A stretch of DNA of 24,077 bases from JBJGXI01 sp045635475 (GCF_045635475.1 NZ_JBJGXI010000066.1:1-24077); one strand, 5' to 3'. Shown: positions 17,025 through 24,077, counted from the stretch's first letter. Made by a program: numbers and translations. Notes: a model not told the origin generated them from the letters alone.

Positions 17025-18620
17025 CGGTTCAACCCCAAGTGCCTGATAGATTTCGATCTGTTTCTTTGTCACCTCGCCAAGGATATGACCGTGTCCAGGC
17101 GCTTCAAACTGTTCTATCGTATCAAGTTCATCCAACAGTCCTTGCAGCGTCCAATTTTCAAACAGGTCGGCATCCTGCATTTTCTTTTTCACATAAGATA
17201 AGTAAATAAGTGCAATAAATTCTACAAATAGCTTCCCATTAAGGGATAATTCGGATGAAACTTGCATTCTTCTGAAATTCAGTCGCTCTTTTAGGTTTCC
17301 AAAAGCCTTCTCCACCACATCTTTGCTTCTGTAAATGGATAATGCCTCAAAAGGGTTGTTCACTTCGTTTGAAAGTAATGCAAAATAGCCGTAGTTTTCC
17401 GTTGCTTTAAGCATTGCTTCTTCCTTTGGTCTTATCTTCCGCCCTCTTTTTGGTGTTTCTGTGACCTCAAAATATCTATCGTAATCCTTTGTGCAATAAT
17501 CACGTTTTTTTCCATTTTGCAGGTCATTGTACAGACCAGTTAGGTATTCATTCATGTCTGCTTGATCCTTCGCAGCTTTTTCAGGATTGTAAAATAATAA
17601 AAGATAGGCCCGTCTCTTTTCTTTTTGAATGTCCCCCTTGTAAGGGCGCATCTGTTCATAATCCCACTCAATGGTTCTACAAATCCCATAAGTTCCAAAT
17701 TGCGGATGGAAATTTGACCACATCTTCAAGTTTTCCTTCTCATCATTCAAAACGTCCTTCACGTACTTGAGGCTAAGTTTCACTCCAATGATAAATTTCT
17801 GGTGGTCTTTGTACAATGCATTAATGTTATCCCTGCTGTAAAAACCGCGATCAAAGACAACCTTTACTTTCTTATAACCCATTACATTGAATTCCTTCAC
17901 AAGCTGTTTTACCGTTTTCACATCAGAGACATTGCCGGGAAGTTTGCGATAGTAAAACGGCAGTCCAGATTGTTCACCAAATAGGAGTGCTAGATTGATC
18001 TGCGGTAGCCTGTCATGTTCTTTATTCTTTCCTTTTTTGACCTGGCTCAGGATCTCGGAATAACTTGAAATAGTTGTCGTGTCAAAGGCCCAGTATTCCT
18101 TTTCAATTCGACGTTTCCCCTGTGCTGTGAAGAAAGACATGCGACCTTTTTCATCAATGGATTGGAACAATTCACTGATTCTTTGGGAATATATATCTTG
18201 CCCAAAGGGATGAACATGCAGCTTTTGCCAATGGGAGAATCGACTCAGTGAATGATTCTCCTCCAAAATAAGATAATAGGCGATGGATAGTATTTGTTTA
18301 TGTATATTGGGAAAACTAGTTTTAAGATCCTCTGATACCCCTGTGATCTTCCCTATTTGATGAAACAGATAAGCAGCTCCGTAAAAACTGCGGCGCATTG
18401 TGGTAATGGGCGGGCGACCCGGTTTGGGTGTGCTTTCCACTGCAGATCCTTCCCGTCTTTTATAAGCACGAGTGGGAACGATCTCACCTGTAGTTGGATC
18501 GACTTTCCCAATCAGTTTTCGTTGTGATCTCGATTGTTTCTTTGCCTTATCCCAATAGGCCTTATTTTCATAGGCGTATGTAATTCCCGTTTTCTTATTT
18601 GTATAAAAGACAATCCCCAA
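17013..18620 (-). CDS. IS1634/IS4-type DDE transposase
   Basis: 535 residues; cuts and joins DNA at the ends of its element. Catalytic residues by pattern are D180 (FDTTTISSYSE), D257 (VVFDRGFYSRDN) and E438 in YRSKDVVEKAFGNLKERL, the Y-(2)-R-(3)-E-(6)-K type signature of IS4-like transposases. The N-terminus (YTNKKTGITYAYENKAYWD) and the PxPGRPPITTM segment are typical of IS1634-type proteins. The start is TTG at 18620, with GGGAGTG seven bases upstream; there is no better ATG. The frame is intact, so the protein is probably active. Confidence 0.92.
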   Translation of the reverse strand: MGIVFYTNKKTGITYAYENKAYWDKAKKQSRSQRKLIGKVDPTTGEIVPTRAYKRREGSAVESTPKPGRPPITTMRRSFYGAAYLFHQIGKITGVSEDLKTSFPNIHKQILSIAYYLILEENHSLSRFSHWQKLHVHPFGQDIYSQRISELFQSIDEKGRMSFFTAQGKRRIEKEYWAFDTTTISSYSEILSQVKKGKNKEHDRLPQINLALLFGEQSGLPFYYRKLPGNVSDVKTVKQLVKEFNVMGYKKVKVVFDRGFYSRDNINALYKDHQKFIIGVKLSLKYVKDVLNDEKENLKMWSNFHPQFGTYGICRTIEWDYEQMRPYKGDIQKEKRRAYLLLFYNPEKAAKDQADMNEYLTGLYNDLQNGKKRDYCTKDYDRYFEVTETPKRGRKIRPKEEAMLKATENYGYFALLSNEVNNPFEALSIYRSKDVVEKAFGNLKERLNFRRMQVSSELSLNGKLFVEFIALIYLSYVKKKMQDADLFENWTLQGLLDELDTIEQFEAPGHGHILGEVTKKQIEIYQALGVEPPSL

Positions 18621-18632
18621 ATTATTTCACTC

Positions 18633-18660
18633 CCATCGTTATACATACCGGGAATGCAGG
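18633..18660. repeat. Right terminal inverted repeat of the insertion sequence
   Basis: Starts CCATCGTTATACAT and ends CGGGAATGCAGG, matching the reverse complement of the left end. It also holds part of the region upstream of the transposase start. Confidence 0.9.
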
Positions 18661-18821
18661 TTGTATTGGAGGATAGTCCAAGGCGACGAAAAAGACTGTA
18701 TAATGAATTGCTTAATGAGATACAAAGGAGTAGAACTCCTGCAAGGCCGAATAGAAGTTTTAATCGTGTAAAAGGATTGCGCGCAAATAGAAATGCATTA
18801 GTTCAAAAAAACGCTTTATAG
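18661..18821 (+). pseudogene. C-terminal gene remnant cut by the insertion sequence
   Basis: Directly after the IS end, about 53 codons read in frame to a stop: VLEDSPRRRKRLYNEL, then QRSRTPARPNRSFNRVKG and a final NALVQKNAL. The peptide is strongly basic, like the tail of a DNA- or RNA-binding protein or a transposase, but I do not recognise the family. The 5' part is absent; no matching reading frame is evident left of the IS. A terminator-like hairpin follows, which supports a real gene end here. Confidence 0.5.
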
Positions 18822-18840
18822 TTTTAAAAAGTTAAATAGC

Positions 18841-18910
18841 CGATAGGATACCACTTAAGGGGATGTGAAAAAATGTAATTTCATCTCCCGGGCATCCTAT
18901 TGCCTTTTTT
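18841..18910 (+). terminator. Probable rho-independent terminator of the remnant gene
   Basis: CGATAGGAT (18841-18849) pairs with ATCCTATTG (18894-18902), with one G-T wobble, and CC plus six T follow. Inside it, GGGGATGTGAAA and TTTCATCTCCC form a second imperfect stem. It lies 20 bases after the stop at 18821. Confidence 0.65.
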
Positions 18911-19006
18911 AGGTAATTGTAGTGGTAAGATTGATTAAACAGTGTGTGATTCACGTGAAAAAAGCAATTGGTAATTCATTGGGAGCTTAGTTTGATGACA
19001 TTGGGC

Positions 19007-19409
19007 TCAGACCCATCTGGTGAGGACTTTCTTGTTCCTATTGATGAGATTCAAGATGTTATTGTGTGTACCTCTGCTTATTCCATTCCAGATCATAAAT
19101 CCATAATCTGCTGCCTCGGCCATTGCTAGATCCTTAGCAGCATAAAAGTTGAATCCCTTTACATCGGGGGCAACCTTAACATTAATAACTTCCCAACCGC
19201 CAATGTTGTTTCTAGTTCTTCCATTTGATGCATAAACCTTTACATTGCTATACTTCATGGATTGGCAAAATAGCTGGACTTGTTTATCTACGCCATTTGC
19301 ATCGCCAACAATAATAGTGAAAATGTTTATTCATTATGTTAGTCATTCTTGCTTTTATATCGTTATTTAGTTGAGTAACGGCTCTTGGGCCTGCGATGAA
19401 TATTTTCAA
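19007..19409 (-). pseudogene. Frameshifted SLOG/DUF2493-like nucleotide-binding protein
   Basis: A TTG start at 19409 with GGTGGAG upstream opens a protein starting MKIFIAGPRAVTQLNNDIK. After about 30 codons the frame must shift by one base, near the TTTTC tract at about 19319-19323, to continue TIIVGDANGVDKQVQLF, then KVYASNGRTRNN, GFNFYAAKDLAMAEAADYGF and NLINRNKKVL. The rebuilt protein of about 133 residues has the Rossmann-like G-[SP]-R and GDA-x-G-x-D motifs of the SLOG superfamily (DUF2493/YspA or DprA-like), whose members bind nucleotides or nucleic acid. The downstream frame alone (ATG at 19258, 83 codons) lacks these motifs. The shift looks like a single inserted base, either a true mutation or a sequencing error. 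Confidence 0.68.
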
Positions 19410-19488
19410 TTTTGCTCCACCTAATCATCACCTAATCATGTTTACGCTATTTAAGTAAATCACATCTAGAAAATGCAAAATGAAACTC

Positions 19489-20430
19489 TTATCTGAGAGT
19501 GAATTCCTGAATGTGATTGTTATTATTTTTAAAGCAATTAACAATTTTATTGATATCTCGCTTATCTTGAATGGGAGTATTCATTATTTTACTCCTCGAA
19601 ATGAAACTAGTAACATAATCTAATTTAACATTACACAATAACACAATTTTCATATAAAGCAATGGACGATATCTTTTTGGTATTGTGTGCTTAAATTTTA
19701 ATCTCATAAAAAGAACTTCATAAGATGAGTACAATGCAAAAAGATAAATAAATATAAGGTAAAGCATCGATAAAATTGATGGTAATAAAAAGTCTCTAAT
19801 TACTTCATTGATTACAATGTTATCGAAACTATTTATTATCATTTTTACCGATTGAAATAGAATTACGAAACCTACTATCGAGAGTAAAATCTCAAGAAAT
19901 CTCTTTGTGCGTTTTCCATTTTCATCTTGGTCTTCAGGTTTAAGACTCAATACTGTTATGAGCATTGTTACCACTGTGATAATAAATACAATGATTACCT
20001 CTGTAATAAATGAAAAAGTAAACAAATTCACTACAAACTGAAATACTATGAATAGCTTAGTGTTATCTTTTATGACATTGATAAAGAAAGTTTTATTTTT
20101 AGCTTCTACGGCTCTAAAAGGCAGTATAAGTCCTGCTCCTAGCAACCAAAATATAGTACCTTTAAGCATCCTCATCTCCCAAAAACCTATCCAATAAAGA
20201 AAATAAACCAATCCACCAATATAAATTATGATTAATATGAATAATAAGACCAACTTACTCTCTAATATTAATCTAATGATTTTAATTAATTCTCTTCGAA
20301 GTTTAATATTCGAACTTACAAAAAATATAAATAACATTAACCAGAATCCTATTGCAATTTCTCGATTATTAAACACTTTATTTAAAGTATCGAGAGCCAA
20401 ATCTATATAAAACGTTAATTGTGAAATCAA
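19489..20430 (-). CDS. Unrecognised multi-pass membrane protein
   Basis: About 313 residues. Several hydrophobic helices are visible, including IAIGFWLMLFIFFVSS, LVLLFILIIIYIGGLVYFL, GTIFWLLGAGLILPF, the VIIVFIITVVTMLITVL segment, a stretch around FLEILLSIVGFVILF, and LPSILSMLYLIFIYLFAL, so six or more passes. Basic loops (KPEDQDENGKRTKR) and a soluble basic C-terminal tail of about 65 residues follow. I place the start at the TTG at 20430, because GGAGTG lies nine bases before it; the frame is open to a TTG at 20469 that has no ribosome site. The family is not recognised. A short hairpin (ACTCT/AGAGT) overlaps the stop and may help end transcription. Confidence 0.72.
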   Translation of the reverse strand: MISQLTFYIDLALDTLNKVFNNREIAIGFWLMLFIFFVSSNIKLRRELIKIIRLILESKLVLLFILIIIYIGGLVYFLYWIGFWEMRMLKGTIFWLLGAGLILPFRAVEAKNKTFFINVIKDNTKLFIVFQFVVNLFTFSFITEVIIVFIITVVTMLITVLSLKPEDQDENGKRTKRFLEILLSIVGFVILFQSVKMIINSFDNIVINEVIRDFLLPSILSMLYLIFIYLFALYSSYEVLFMRLKFKHTIPKRYRPLLYMKIVLLCNVKLDYVTSFISRSKIMNTPIQDKRDINKIVNCFKNNNNHIQEFTLR

Positions 20431-20469
20431 AATTATCACTCCATAATATATTAAAGCGATTATGACCAA

Positions 20470-20705
20470 AAGGTTGTAGAAGTATGTGATTGAATTTTCA
20501 TAAAATCGTCCTTTTCACAATTTCTTTCAAAGAATTATTTCACTGCACAAGATGCCGCTAAAGGACGGTGCATTTAAATCACTATTACACTTGCTACTAA
20601 TACCAAAAACCGTCACGAAATTGAATCATGATATAAATTCAAGACTTACTAATTTTATAAATAGTTAATATAATAGGAATTTTGGACATTTACTCTTTTA
20701 TAGAA
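20470..20705. other. Intergenic stretch with an inverted repeat
   Basis: No gene seen. CGTCCTTT (20507-20514) and AAAGGACG (20560-20567) form an 8-bp inverted repeat around about 45 bases. It could be the remains of a mobile element end or a regulatory structure. Confidence 0.35.
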
Positions 20706-21623
20706 TCATAGCATTTTCAAAAACTCTGCCTCGCTAATAATCTCCATTGGTTGTCCTTCAATAATTAGTTTTTCTGCTTTTACAAGTTTGGATGATTTAT
20801 TTCCTTTTATCATTGCACTTTGAAATTCACCTAAGACAATTATATTTGTATTCTTTGTTACTCCTTTTTGGGTGATCCCACCTTTCTCAGCTGCTGCAGC
20901 AACCGCTTCTGCTCGTGTATATGCTTGTAACTTTCCTGTGAAAACTATGTGCTTTTTATAAAAAATGTGATTTTCATCTGCATCAATATTGGCAGTCTCC
21001 TCACCATATTCAATATTAGTAACCGATTTTTTAACCTTTTTGACAAGAGAAGACTTAAAACCGTCTGGAGATAAACTACCAATATTTATAAAAGCTTTTC
21101 GTTCAATATCATCTTTTACATTTAATTGAAATTCATTAGCTAGGCTTATCAACAGGTTGGCACATGCATTTGAATCATCTAGAGCATTATGATGGTTTTC
21201 TAGAGGGATACTGTAGTGGTTGCATAGATAATCCAAACTATAACTGCTTTGGTTAAGTAGTAGCCTTTTGGATAACTGATAGGTGCAAAGAAGCTCGTGA
21301 TTAACTGGAGTAAGTCCATACCTTGTCAAATTGTCTCTGAGCGCGTAACCGTCAAATGGAAGGTAATGAGCAACAAGTATTTTATTATCTAATCTTGTCT
21401 TTACTTTTTCGTAAAATGCATCAAATGTAGGCGCATTCTTTACATCACTCTCTGTAATCCCATGTATAATAGTATTGTACCCATCAAAATGTTCTTCTGG
21501 ATTAATCAGAGAATAGATTGAATCAACAATCTCACCCTTCTCTACAAAAGTTAAACCTACAGAACAAATACTGTGCCGGTTAGCGTTGGCAGTTTCAAAA
21601 TCAAATGCAACAAACGATTTCAA
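20706..21623 (-). CDS. DnaQ-type 3'-5' exonuclease with C-terminal BRCT domain
   Basis: 305 residues. The N-terminal DEDDh exonuclease domain has ExoI FDFETA (D8, E10), ExoII AHYLPFD (D91) and ExoIII HNALDDSNAC (H145, D149), so all catalytic residues are present. It resembles DNA polymerase III epsilon and degrades single DNA strands from the 3' end. A linker with Lys-rich segments (about 165-215) leads to a BRCT domain (about 221-305), with HIVFTGKL, KGGITQKGVTKNTNIIVLG and a closing SEAEFLKML; BRCT domains bind DNA ends or phosphoproteins. The start is TTG with AAGGAG eight bases upstream. This exonuclease-BRCT pairing is known in Firmicutes; the protein is probably a DNA repair factor. Nothing adjacent shows a specific partner. 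Confidence 0.9.
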   Translation of the reverse strand: MKSFVAFDFETANANRHSICSVGLTFVEKGEIVDSIYSLINPEEHFDGYNTIIHGITESDVKNAPTFDAFYEKVKTRLDNKILVAHYLPFDGYALRDNLTRYGLTPVNHELLCTYQLSKRLLLNQSSYSLDYLCNHYSIPLENHHNALDDSNACANLLISLANEFQLNVKDDIERKAFINIGSLSPDGFKSSLVKKVKKSVTNIEYGEETANIDADENHIFYKKHIVFTGKLQAYTRAEAVAAAAEKGGITQKGVTKNTNIIVLGEFQSAMIKGNKSSKLVKAEKLIIEGQPMEIISEAEFLKML

Positions 21624-21687
21624 ATCATCATCTCCTTTGACTATTTTTCAGTTGGGTTAAGGTTGGGTCTATAGTTCGTAAGATATT

Positions 21688-21711
21688 AATCTATAAATCA
21701 ATCTATAAATC
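21688..21711. repeat. Tandem duplication of a 12-bp unit
   Basis: Two perfect adjacent copies of AATCTATAAATC. They lie upstream of the exonuclease gene and reach the stop of the remnant on the same strand. Confidence 0.6.
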
Positions 21712-21907
21712 AAATAACATCAGTTACGAAGCTATCATCTTCCATACTAAAACCAAATTGCCTAAAAGATTTCCACTTTCCATCGTTCTTATTTTCCAAA
21801 CGAAACGATCCTATAGCACTTTTCACTCTAACATCCCCAAGAACATTTTTCTTTTTCTTAAAAGAGTAAACGTTAATTAACTTCTTGTTTTTCGGTTGGG
21901 GGTTTAG
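21710..21907 (-). pseudogene. C-terminal remnant of an unrecognised gene
   Basis: About 65 codons read without a start to a TGA at 21710-21712: KLINVYSFKKKKNVLGDV, then RVKSAIGSFRLENKNDGKW and FRQFGFSMEDDSF. The composition looks like a real protein end. Upstream the frame stops exactly where the alcohol dehydrogenase fragment ends, so two unrelated gene pieces are joined at about 21905. The family is not recognised. Confidence 0.5.
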
Positions 21908-22140
21908 TCAAAATGCTCATTACATATGTTTGCGTCTGCTAATGTGACCGGCATGCCAATTGATGAGAAGAAGTTTTCCATTTTCTTAATTCCAGCTAAG
22001 GATGTTCCTTCTAAGTCATTTAAATCAATTTCAACATCCCACACGCGGTTCGCAAATTGCACAAAACGATTCACATCATGCTTGTATACGTACTTCATCC
22101 ATGCCGGGAAAATAATTGCAAGCCCAGCTCCATGGGTAAA
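21904..22140 (-). pseudogene. Internal fragment of an iron-containing alcohol dehydrogenase
   Basis: The reading frame holds FTHGAGLAIIFPAWMKYVYK, NRFVQFANRVWDVE, and FFSSIGMPVTLADANICNEHF. This is the middle-to-late part of an iron-dependent alcohol (butanol) dehydrogenase of the YugJ/YugK type; THGAGLAI includes an iron-ligand histidine. The N-terminal NAD-binding half and the last part of the protein are missing. At its 5' side the frame passes directly into a REP-like repeat (22141 on), which only mimics an extension (MWKSLRSCWNEKTDPAF). At its 3' side it stops at TAA after EHFD. It is not functional. Confidence 0.8.
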
Positions 22141-22222
22141 GTGGAACGCGGGGTCAGTTTTCTCGTTCCAGCACGACCTTAAACTTTTCCACACAGACCA
22201 GAAACAATAAACCCCTTGTTCC
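22141..22222 (+). repeat. REP-like repeat, copy A
   Basis: It starts GTGGAACGCGGGGTCAG and runs through ACCAGAAAC to GTTCCCCC. About 70 bases align closely with 23777-23845. GGAACG (22143-22148) and CGTTCC (22164-22169) form a hairpin. The pattern resembles REP elements moved by REP-associated tyrosine transposases in Bacillus relatives (inference). It borders the dehydrogenase fragment. Confidence 0.7.
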
Positions 22223-22223
22223 C

Positions 22224-22263
22224 CCTATCTATGGACAAATCTACTAAAATGTCCATAGATAGG
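22224..22263. repeat. Perfect 14-bp inverted repeat
   Basis: CCTATCTATGGACA and TGTCCATAGATAGG, separated by 12 bases. No T run follows on either strand, so it does not look like a terminator. The core ATGGACA/TGTCCA recurs at 22314-22328. Confidence 0.75.
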
Positions 22264-22314
22264 CTCTGGCTCTGTCAACTAGTTTCCTTTTTTCACGTTT
22301 TAAAGTACTTTTTA

Positions 22315-22328
22315 TGGACAACTGTCCA
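22315..22328. repeat. Small palindrome sharing the core of the previous repeat
   Basis: TGGACA and TGTCCA around two bases. With 22224-22263 this gives four copies of the same core within 105 bp. It lies 75 bases after the DAHP synthase stop. Confidence 0.5.
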
Positions 22329-22402
22329 CGACATATACCAAGTACCGTTATCTAAAGGTTTTCACCCATTTAATTTTGTGAAATGTACATATGAATAATT
22401 CG

Positions 22403-23434
22403 TTATCTGGCTACAGTTTTATAAACCTCATAAATAAGTTCTTTCGTCTGTTCCCATCCAAGACAAGGATCTGTAATGGACTTACCAAATACTTCTGGTT
22501 CGCCTTGTCGTCCTTCTTCAAGATAAGATTCAATCATAAATCCACGGACATATTTTTTAATTTTGTCATTCCATTCACGATCAATCAGGATTTGACGAAC
22601 GATACGGATTTGTTCTAAATATTGTTTACCAGAATTATCGTGATTCGTATCGATTAGGATAAATGGATTCTTAAGCTGCATATTTTCATAGATTTTTATT
22701 GCATCTAGTAAATTTTCAGTATAGTAATTGGGAATATTTTTTCCGTATTCATTTACCCCTCCACGTAAAATGGCATGAGCAAAAGGGTTACCTTCCGTTT
22801 CCACTTCGGCATAATGGAATAGAAAATTTTGTGCATTTTGAGCAGCGTAGACCCCATTAAACATGACATTCAAATTGCCTGAAGTAGGATTTTTCATGCC
22901 TGTTGGTACGTCAATACCACTTGCAACAAATCGATGTTGTTGATTTTCTACGCTTCGTGCCCCAATGGCGTGGTAGCTTACTAGATCATCAATCAATGAA
23001 AGATTTTCTGGATATAGCATTTCATCTGCTGTTGTCAAACCAGTCTCCGTAATTACTTTATAATGTAATTCACGAACTGCCTTGATTCCATTAATCAAGC
23101 TAGGTTTACCTTTTGAATCTGGCTGATGAATTAAGCCTTTATATCCATCACCATTCGTACGTGGTTTAGCTGTATATACCCTCATTACAATAAAAATCTT
23201 ATCCTTTACTTCTTCTTGTAATTTCGCTAAGCGACGAGCATATTCAAGAACAGCTTCTTCATTATCCGATGAACAAGGACCGATTATCAAAAGCAAGCGG
23301 TCATCTTCGCCTCTAATAATTGCATTAAGTTCATGATCACGTTGTTCTTTTTGTTTTAATGCTTCTCCTGTTAATTTGCCAAGCTCTTTAATTTCTTTAA
23401 TATTGATTTTAGGGCTTATTTCTCTAAAAGTCAT
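22403..23434 (-). CDS. 3-deoxy-7-phosphoheptulonate synthase (DAHP synthase, AroFGH type)
   Basis: Condenses phosphoenolpyruvate with erythrose 4-phosphate, the first step of the shikimate pathway to Phe, Tyr and Trp; cytoplasmic and metal-dependent. 343 residues, normal for the class Ia (AroF/G/H) family. Motifs are IIGPCSS with the metal-binding Cys, YTAKPRTNGDGYKGL, GARSVENQQHRFVASG, MKNPTSGNL, AILRGG, DTNHDNSGK with the His ligand, MIESYLEEG with the Glu ligand, and SITDPCLGWE with the Asp ligand. I choose the ATG at 23434: AAGGAG lies ten bases upstream and MTFREISPKINIKEIKEL fits the family opening. The frame is open 46 codons further up to 23572, but without a ribosome site. Which isoenzyme (aroF, aroG or aroH) it is cannot be told, so no symbol is given. 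REP-like repeats lie on both sides. Confidence 0.95.
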   Translation of the reverse strand: MTFREISPKINIKEIKELGKLTGEALKQKEQRDHELNAIIRGEDDRLLLIIGPCSSDNEEAVLEYARRLAKLQEEVKDKIFIVMRVYTAKPRTNGDGYKGLIHQPDSKGKPSLINGIKAVRELHYKVITETGLTTADEMLYPENLSLIDDLVSYHAIGARSVENQQHRFVASGIDVPTGMKNPTSGNLNVMFNGVYAAQNAQNFLFHYAEVETEGNPFAHAILRGGVNEYGKNIPNYYTENLLDAIKIYENMQLKNPFILIDTNHDNSGKQYLEQIRIVRQILIDREWNDKIKKYVRGFMIESYLEEGRQGEPEVFGKSITDPCLGWEQTKELIYEVYKTVAR

Positions 23435-23609
23435 AATGTTATTACTCCTTATTATTAATAGTAAGTAGAGGGCATCCGCAATACCAAACCATGTAAAGAA
23501 CACCTTCCCATTAGCCAATTCACCTAGATCACAAACGATAAATGAAACACCAATATTCTGGCGCATTTCCATCTACAATAGAAATATCCCTCTCTTATTA
23601 TTAAAGAGC

Positions 23610-23705
23610 CTATCCCTTACCTTGAAATTCTTCTTGAACACCGTTAGCATAAAGATTAACAGCCGGATAGTCTGCAGGGTATCTACCTTCTATAAGAGTA
23701 CCAGT
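23610..23705 (-). pseudogene. Short C-terminal remnant upstream of the DAHP synthase gene
   Basis: About 31 codons read TGTLIEGRYPADYPAVNLY, then ANGVQEEFQGKG and a TAG stop at 23610-23612. An in-frame TAA precedes it and the REP-like repeat starts 36 bases further up. It looks like a protein tail but is too short to name, and may be chance. Confidence 0.3.
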
Positions 23706-23742
23706 TTAGAAACGAATAATCTATCTATTAAAAACGTACAGT

Positions 23743-23860
23743 GGAACGCAGGGTCAGGTTCCTCGTGCCAGCAGGGGGAACGCGGGGTCAGTTTTCTCGT
23801 GCCAGCAGGACCTTACACTTTTTCACATAGACCAGAACAGTAAAGCTGACCCTCTGTCCC
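23743..23860 (+). repeat. REP-like repeat, copy B, with a tandem 34-bp duplication
   Basis: Two tandem 34-bp units (23743-23776 and 23777-23810), both starting GGAACGC and ending CGTGCCAGCAGG, are followed by the same 3' part as copy A (ACCAGAAC at about 23831) and CTGACCCTCTGTCCC. GGGTCAG (23785-23791) pairs with CTGACCC (23846-23852), so the whole element can fold. It is in the same orientation as copy A. Confidence 0.75.
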
Positions 23861-24077
23861 ATCAATCCTTTATTGTTCAATGTTATAAATTAATCACTAA
23901 CTATAGTGTGGTATTTTTTGCTAGTAAGTACGAATTCTTTCTCAGGCTCCTACTCACTCTTAAACGCAGCTGAAAAGACAATTCTTTTGAGGACGGTGCA
24001 AAAAAGTACAGACTGCTTTTGGCATTTAAGAAATATTCCAATTGCGAAAAAATTTACAGAACTTAAGAGCGAGAAAG
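23861..24077. other. Right-edge stretch without a recognised gene
   Basis: No ribosome site or known motif. From a TTG at 23987 a plus-strand frame stays open to the edge (LRTVQKSTDCFWHLRN), but nothing supports its start. It could be part of a gene that lies mostly outside. Confidence 0.35.

Larger units (their letters stand above)
16997..18660 (-). mobile_element. IS1634/IS4-type insertion sequence, 1664 bp, complete
   Basis: The element has one transposase gene and near-perfect 28-bp terminal inverted repeats at 16997-17024 and 18633-18660 (26 of 28 match), both starting CCTGCATTCCCGG. The transposase fills nearly all of it. The bases just outside (CTTTCAT on the left, TTGTATT on the right) do not form a target duplication, so the element may have recombined with another copy or the flank may have been rearranged after insertion. 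Confidence 0.9.

Noticed and set aside
20562..20572. AGGACGGTGCA shared with 23990-24000
   Set aside because: An 11-base match is expected by chance many times in a window this size, and the flanks do not match.
22141..22194. N-terminal extension of the dehydrogenase fragment (MWKSLRSCWNEK)
   Set aside because: These codons lie wholly within the REP-like repeat and are not protein-coding sequence of that family.
23435..23640. T-box riboswitch before the DAHP synthase gene
   Set aside because: The conserved T-box sequence (TGGNACCGCG) and a terminator were not found.
1..24077. CRISPR array or tRNA/rRNA genes
   Set aside because: No regularly spaced repeats and no cloverleaf or rRNA-like stretch was seen on reading both strands.

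Overview
The window reads as AT-rich Firmicutes DNA, most likely from a Bacillus-type organism (Bacillaceae or a close relative). Purine-rich Shine-Dalgarno sites precede almost every gene, TTG and GTG starts are frequent, and the gene families are typical of that group. The organism name is an inference, because there is no rRNA or unique marker here.

Positions 1-15251 hold a minus-strand phage-defence operon of the BREX (bacteriophage exclusion) kind. In transcription order it reads: a 77-residue protein of unknown role, BrxA (DUF1819), BrxB (DUF1788), BrxC (large P-loop ATPase), PglX (adenine-specific DNA methyltransferase), PglZ (alkaline-phosphatase-fold protein), a 1062-residue SNF2/HepA-type helicase, and an unrecognised protein that runs off the left edge. 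The first five named genes are the type 1 BREX core in its usual order. The position normally held by the Lon-like gene brxL is taken by the helicase, a gene more typical of type 3/5 BREX (brxHII) or DISARM (drmD). This hybrid layout is the most interesting feature. The middle of PglX uses AGA/AGG for arginine while its two ends and its neighbours use CGN, which suggests the specificity region was exchanged. The left-edge gene also uses AGA/AGG and looks like variable cargo.

A 223-bp divergent promoter region (15252-15474) separates this operon from a plus-strand CoiA-like protein with a Cys/His cluster, a nuclease-like segment and a charged C-terminal helix. From 16997 to 18660 lies an IS1634/IS4-type insertion sequence with 28-bp inverted ends but no visible target duplication. 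It is followed by a C-terminal gene remnant and a terminator.

Positions 18900-22220 are a patchwork: a frameshifted SLOG/DUF2493-like gene, an unrecognised multi-pass membrane protein, a DnaQ-type exonuclease with a BRCT domain, a C-terminal remnant of unknown family, and an internal piece of an iron-containing alcohol dehydrogenase. Positions 22141-23860 hold a DAHP synthase gene (first step of aromatic amino acid synthesis) flanked by two direct copies of a REP-like repeat. The last 200 bp show no gene. The region as a whole looks like a defence or accessory island next to ordinary metabolic chromosome.
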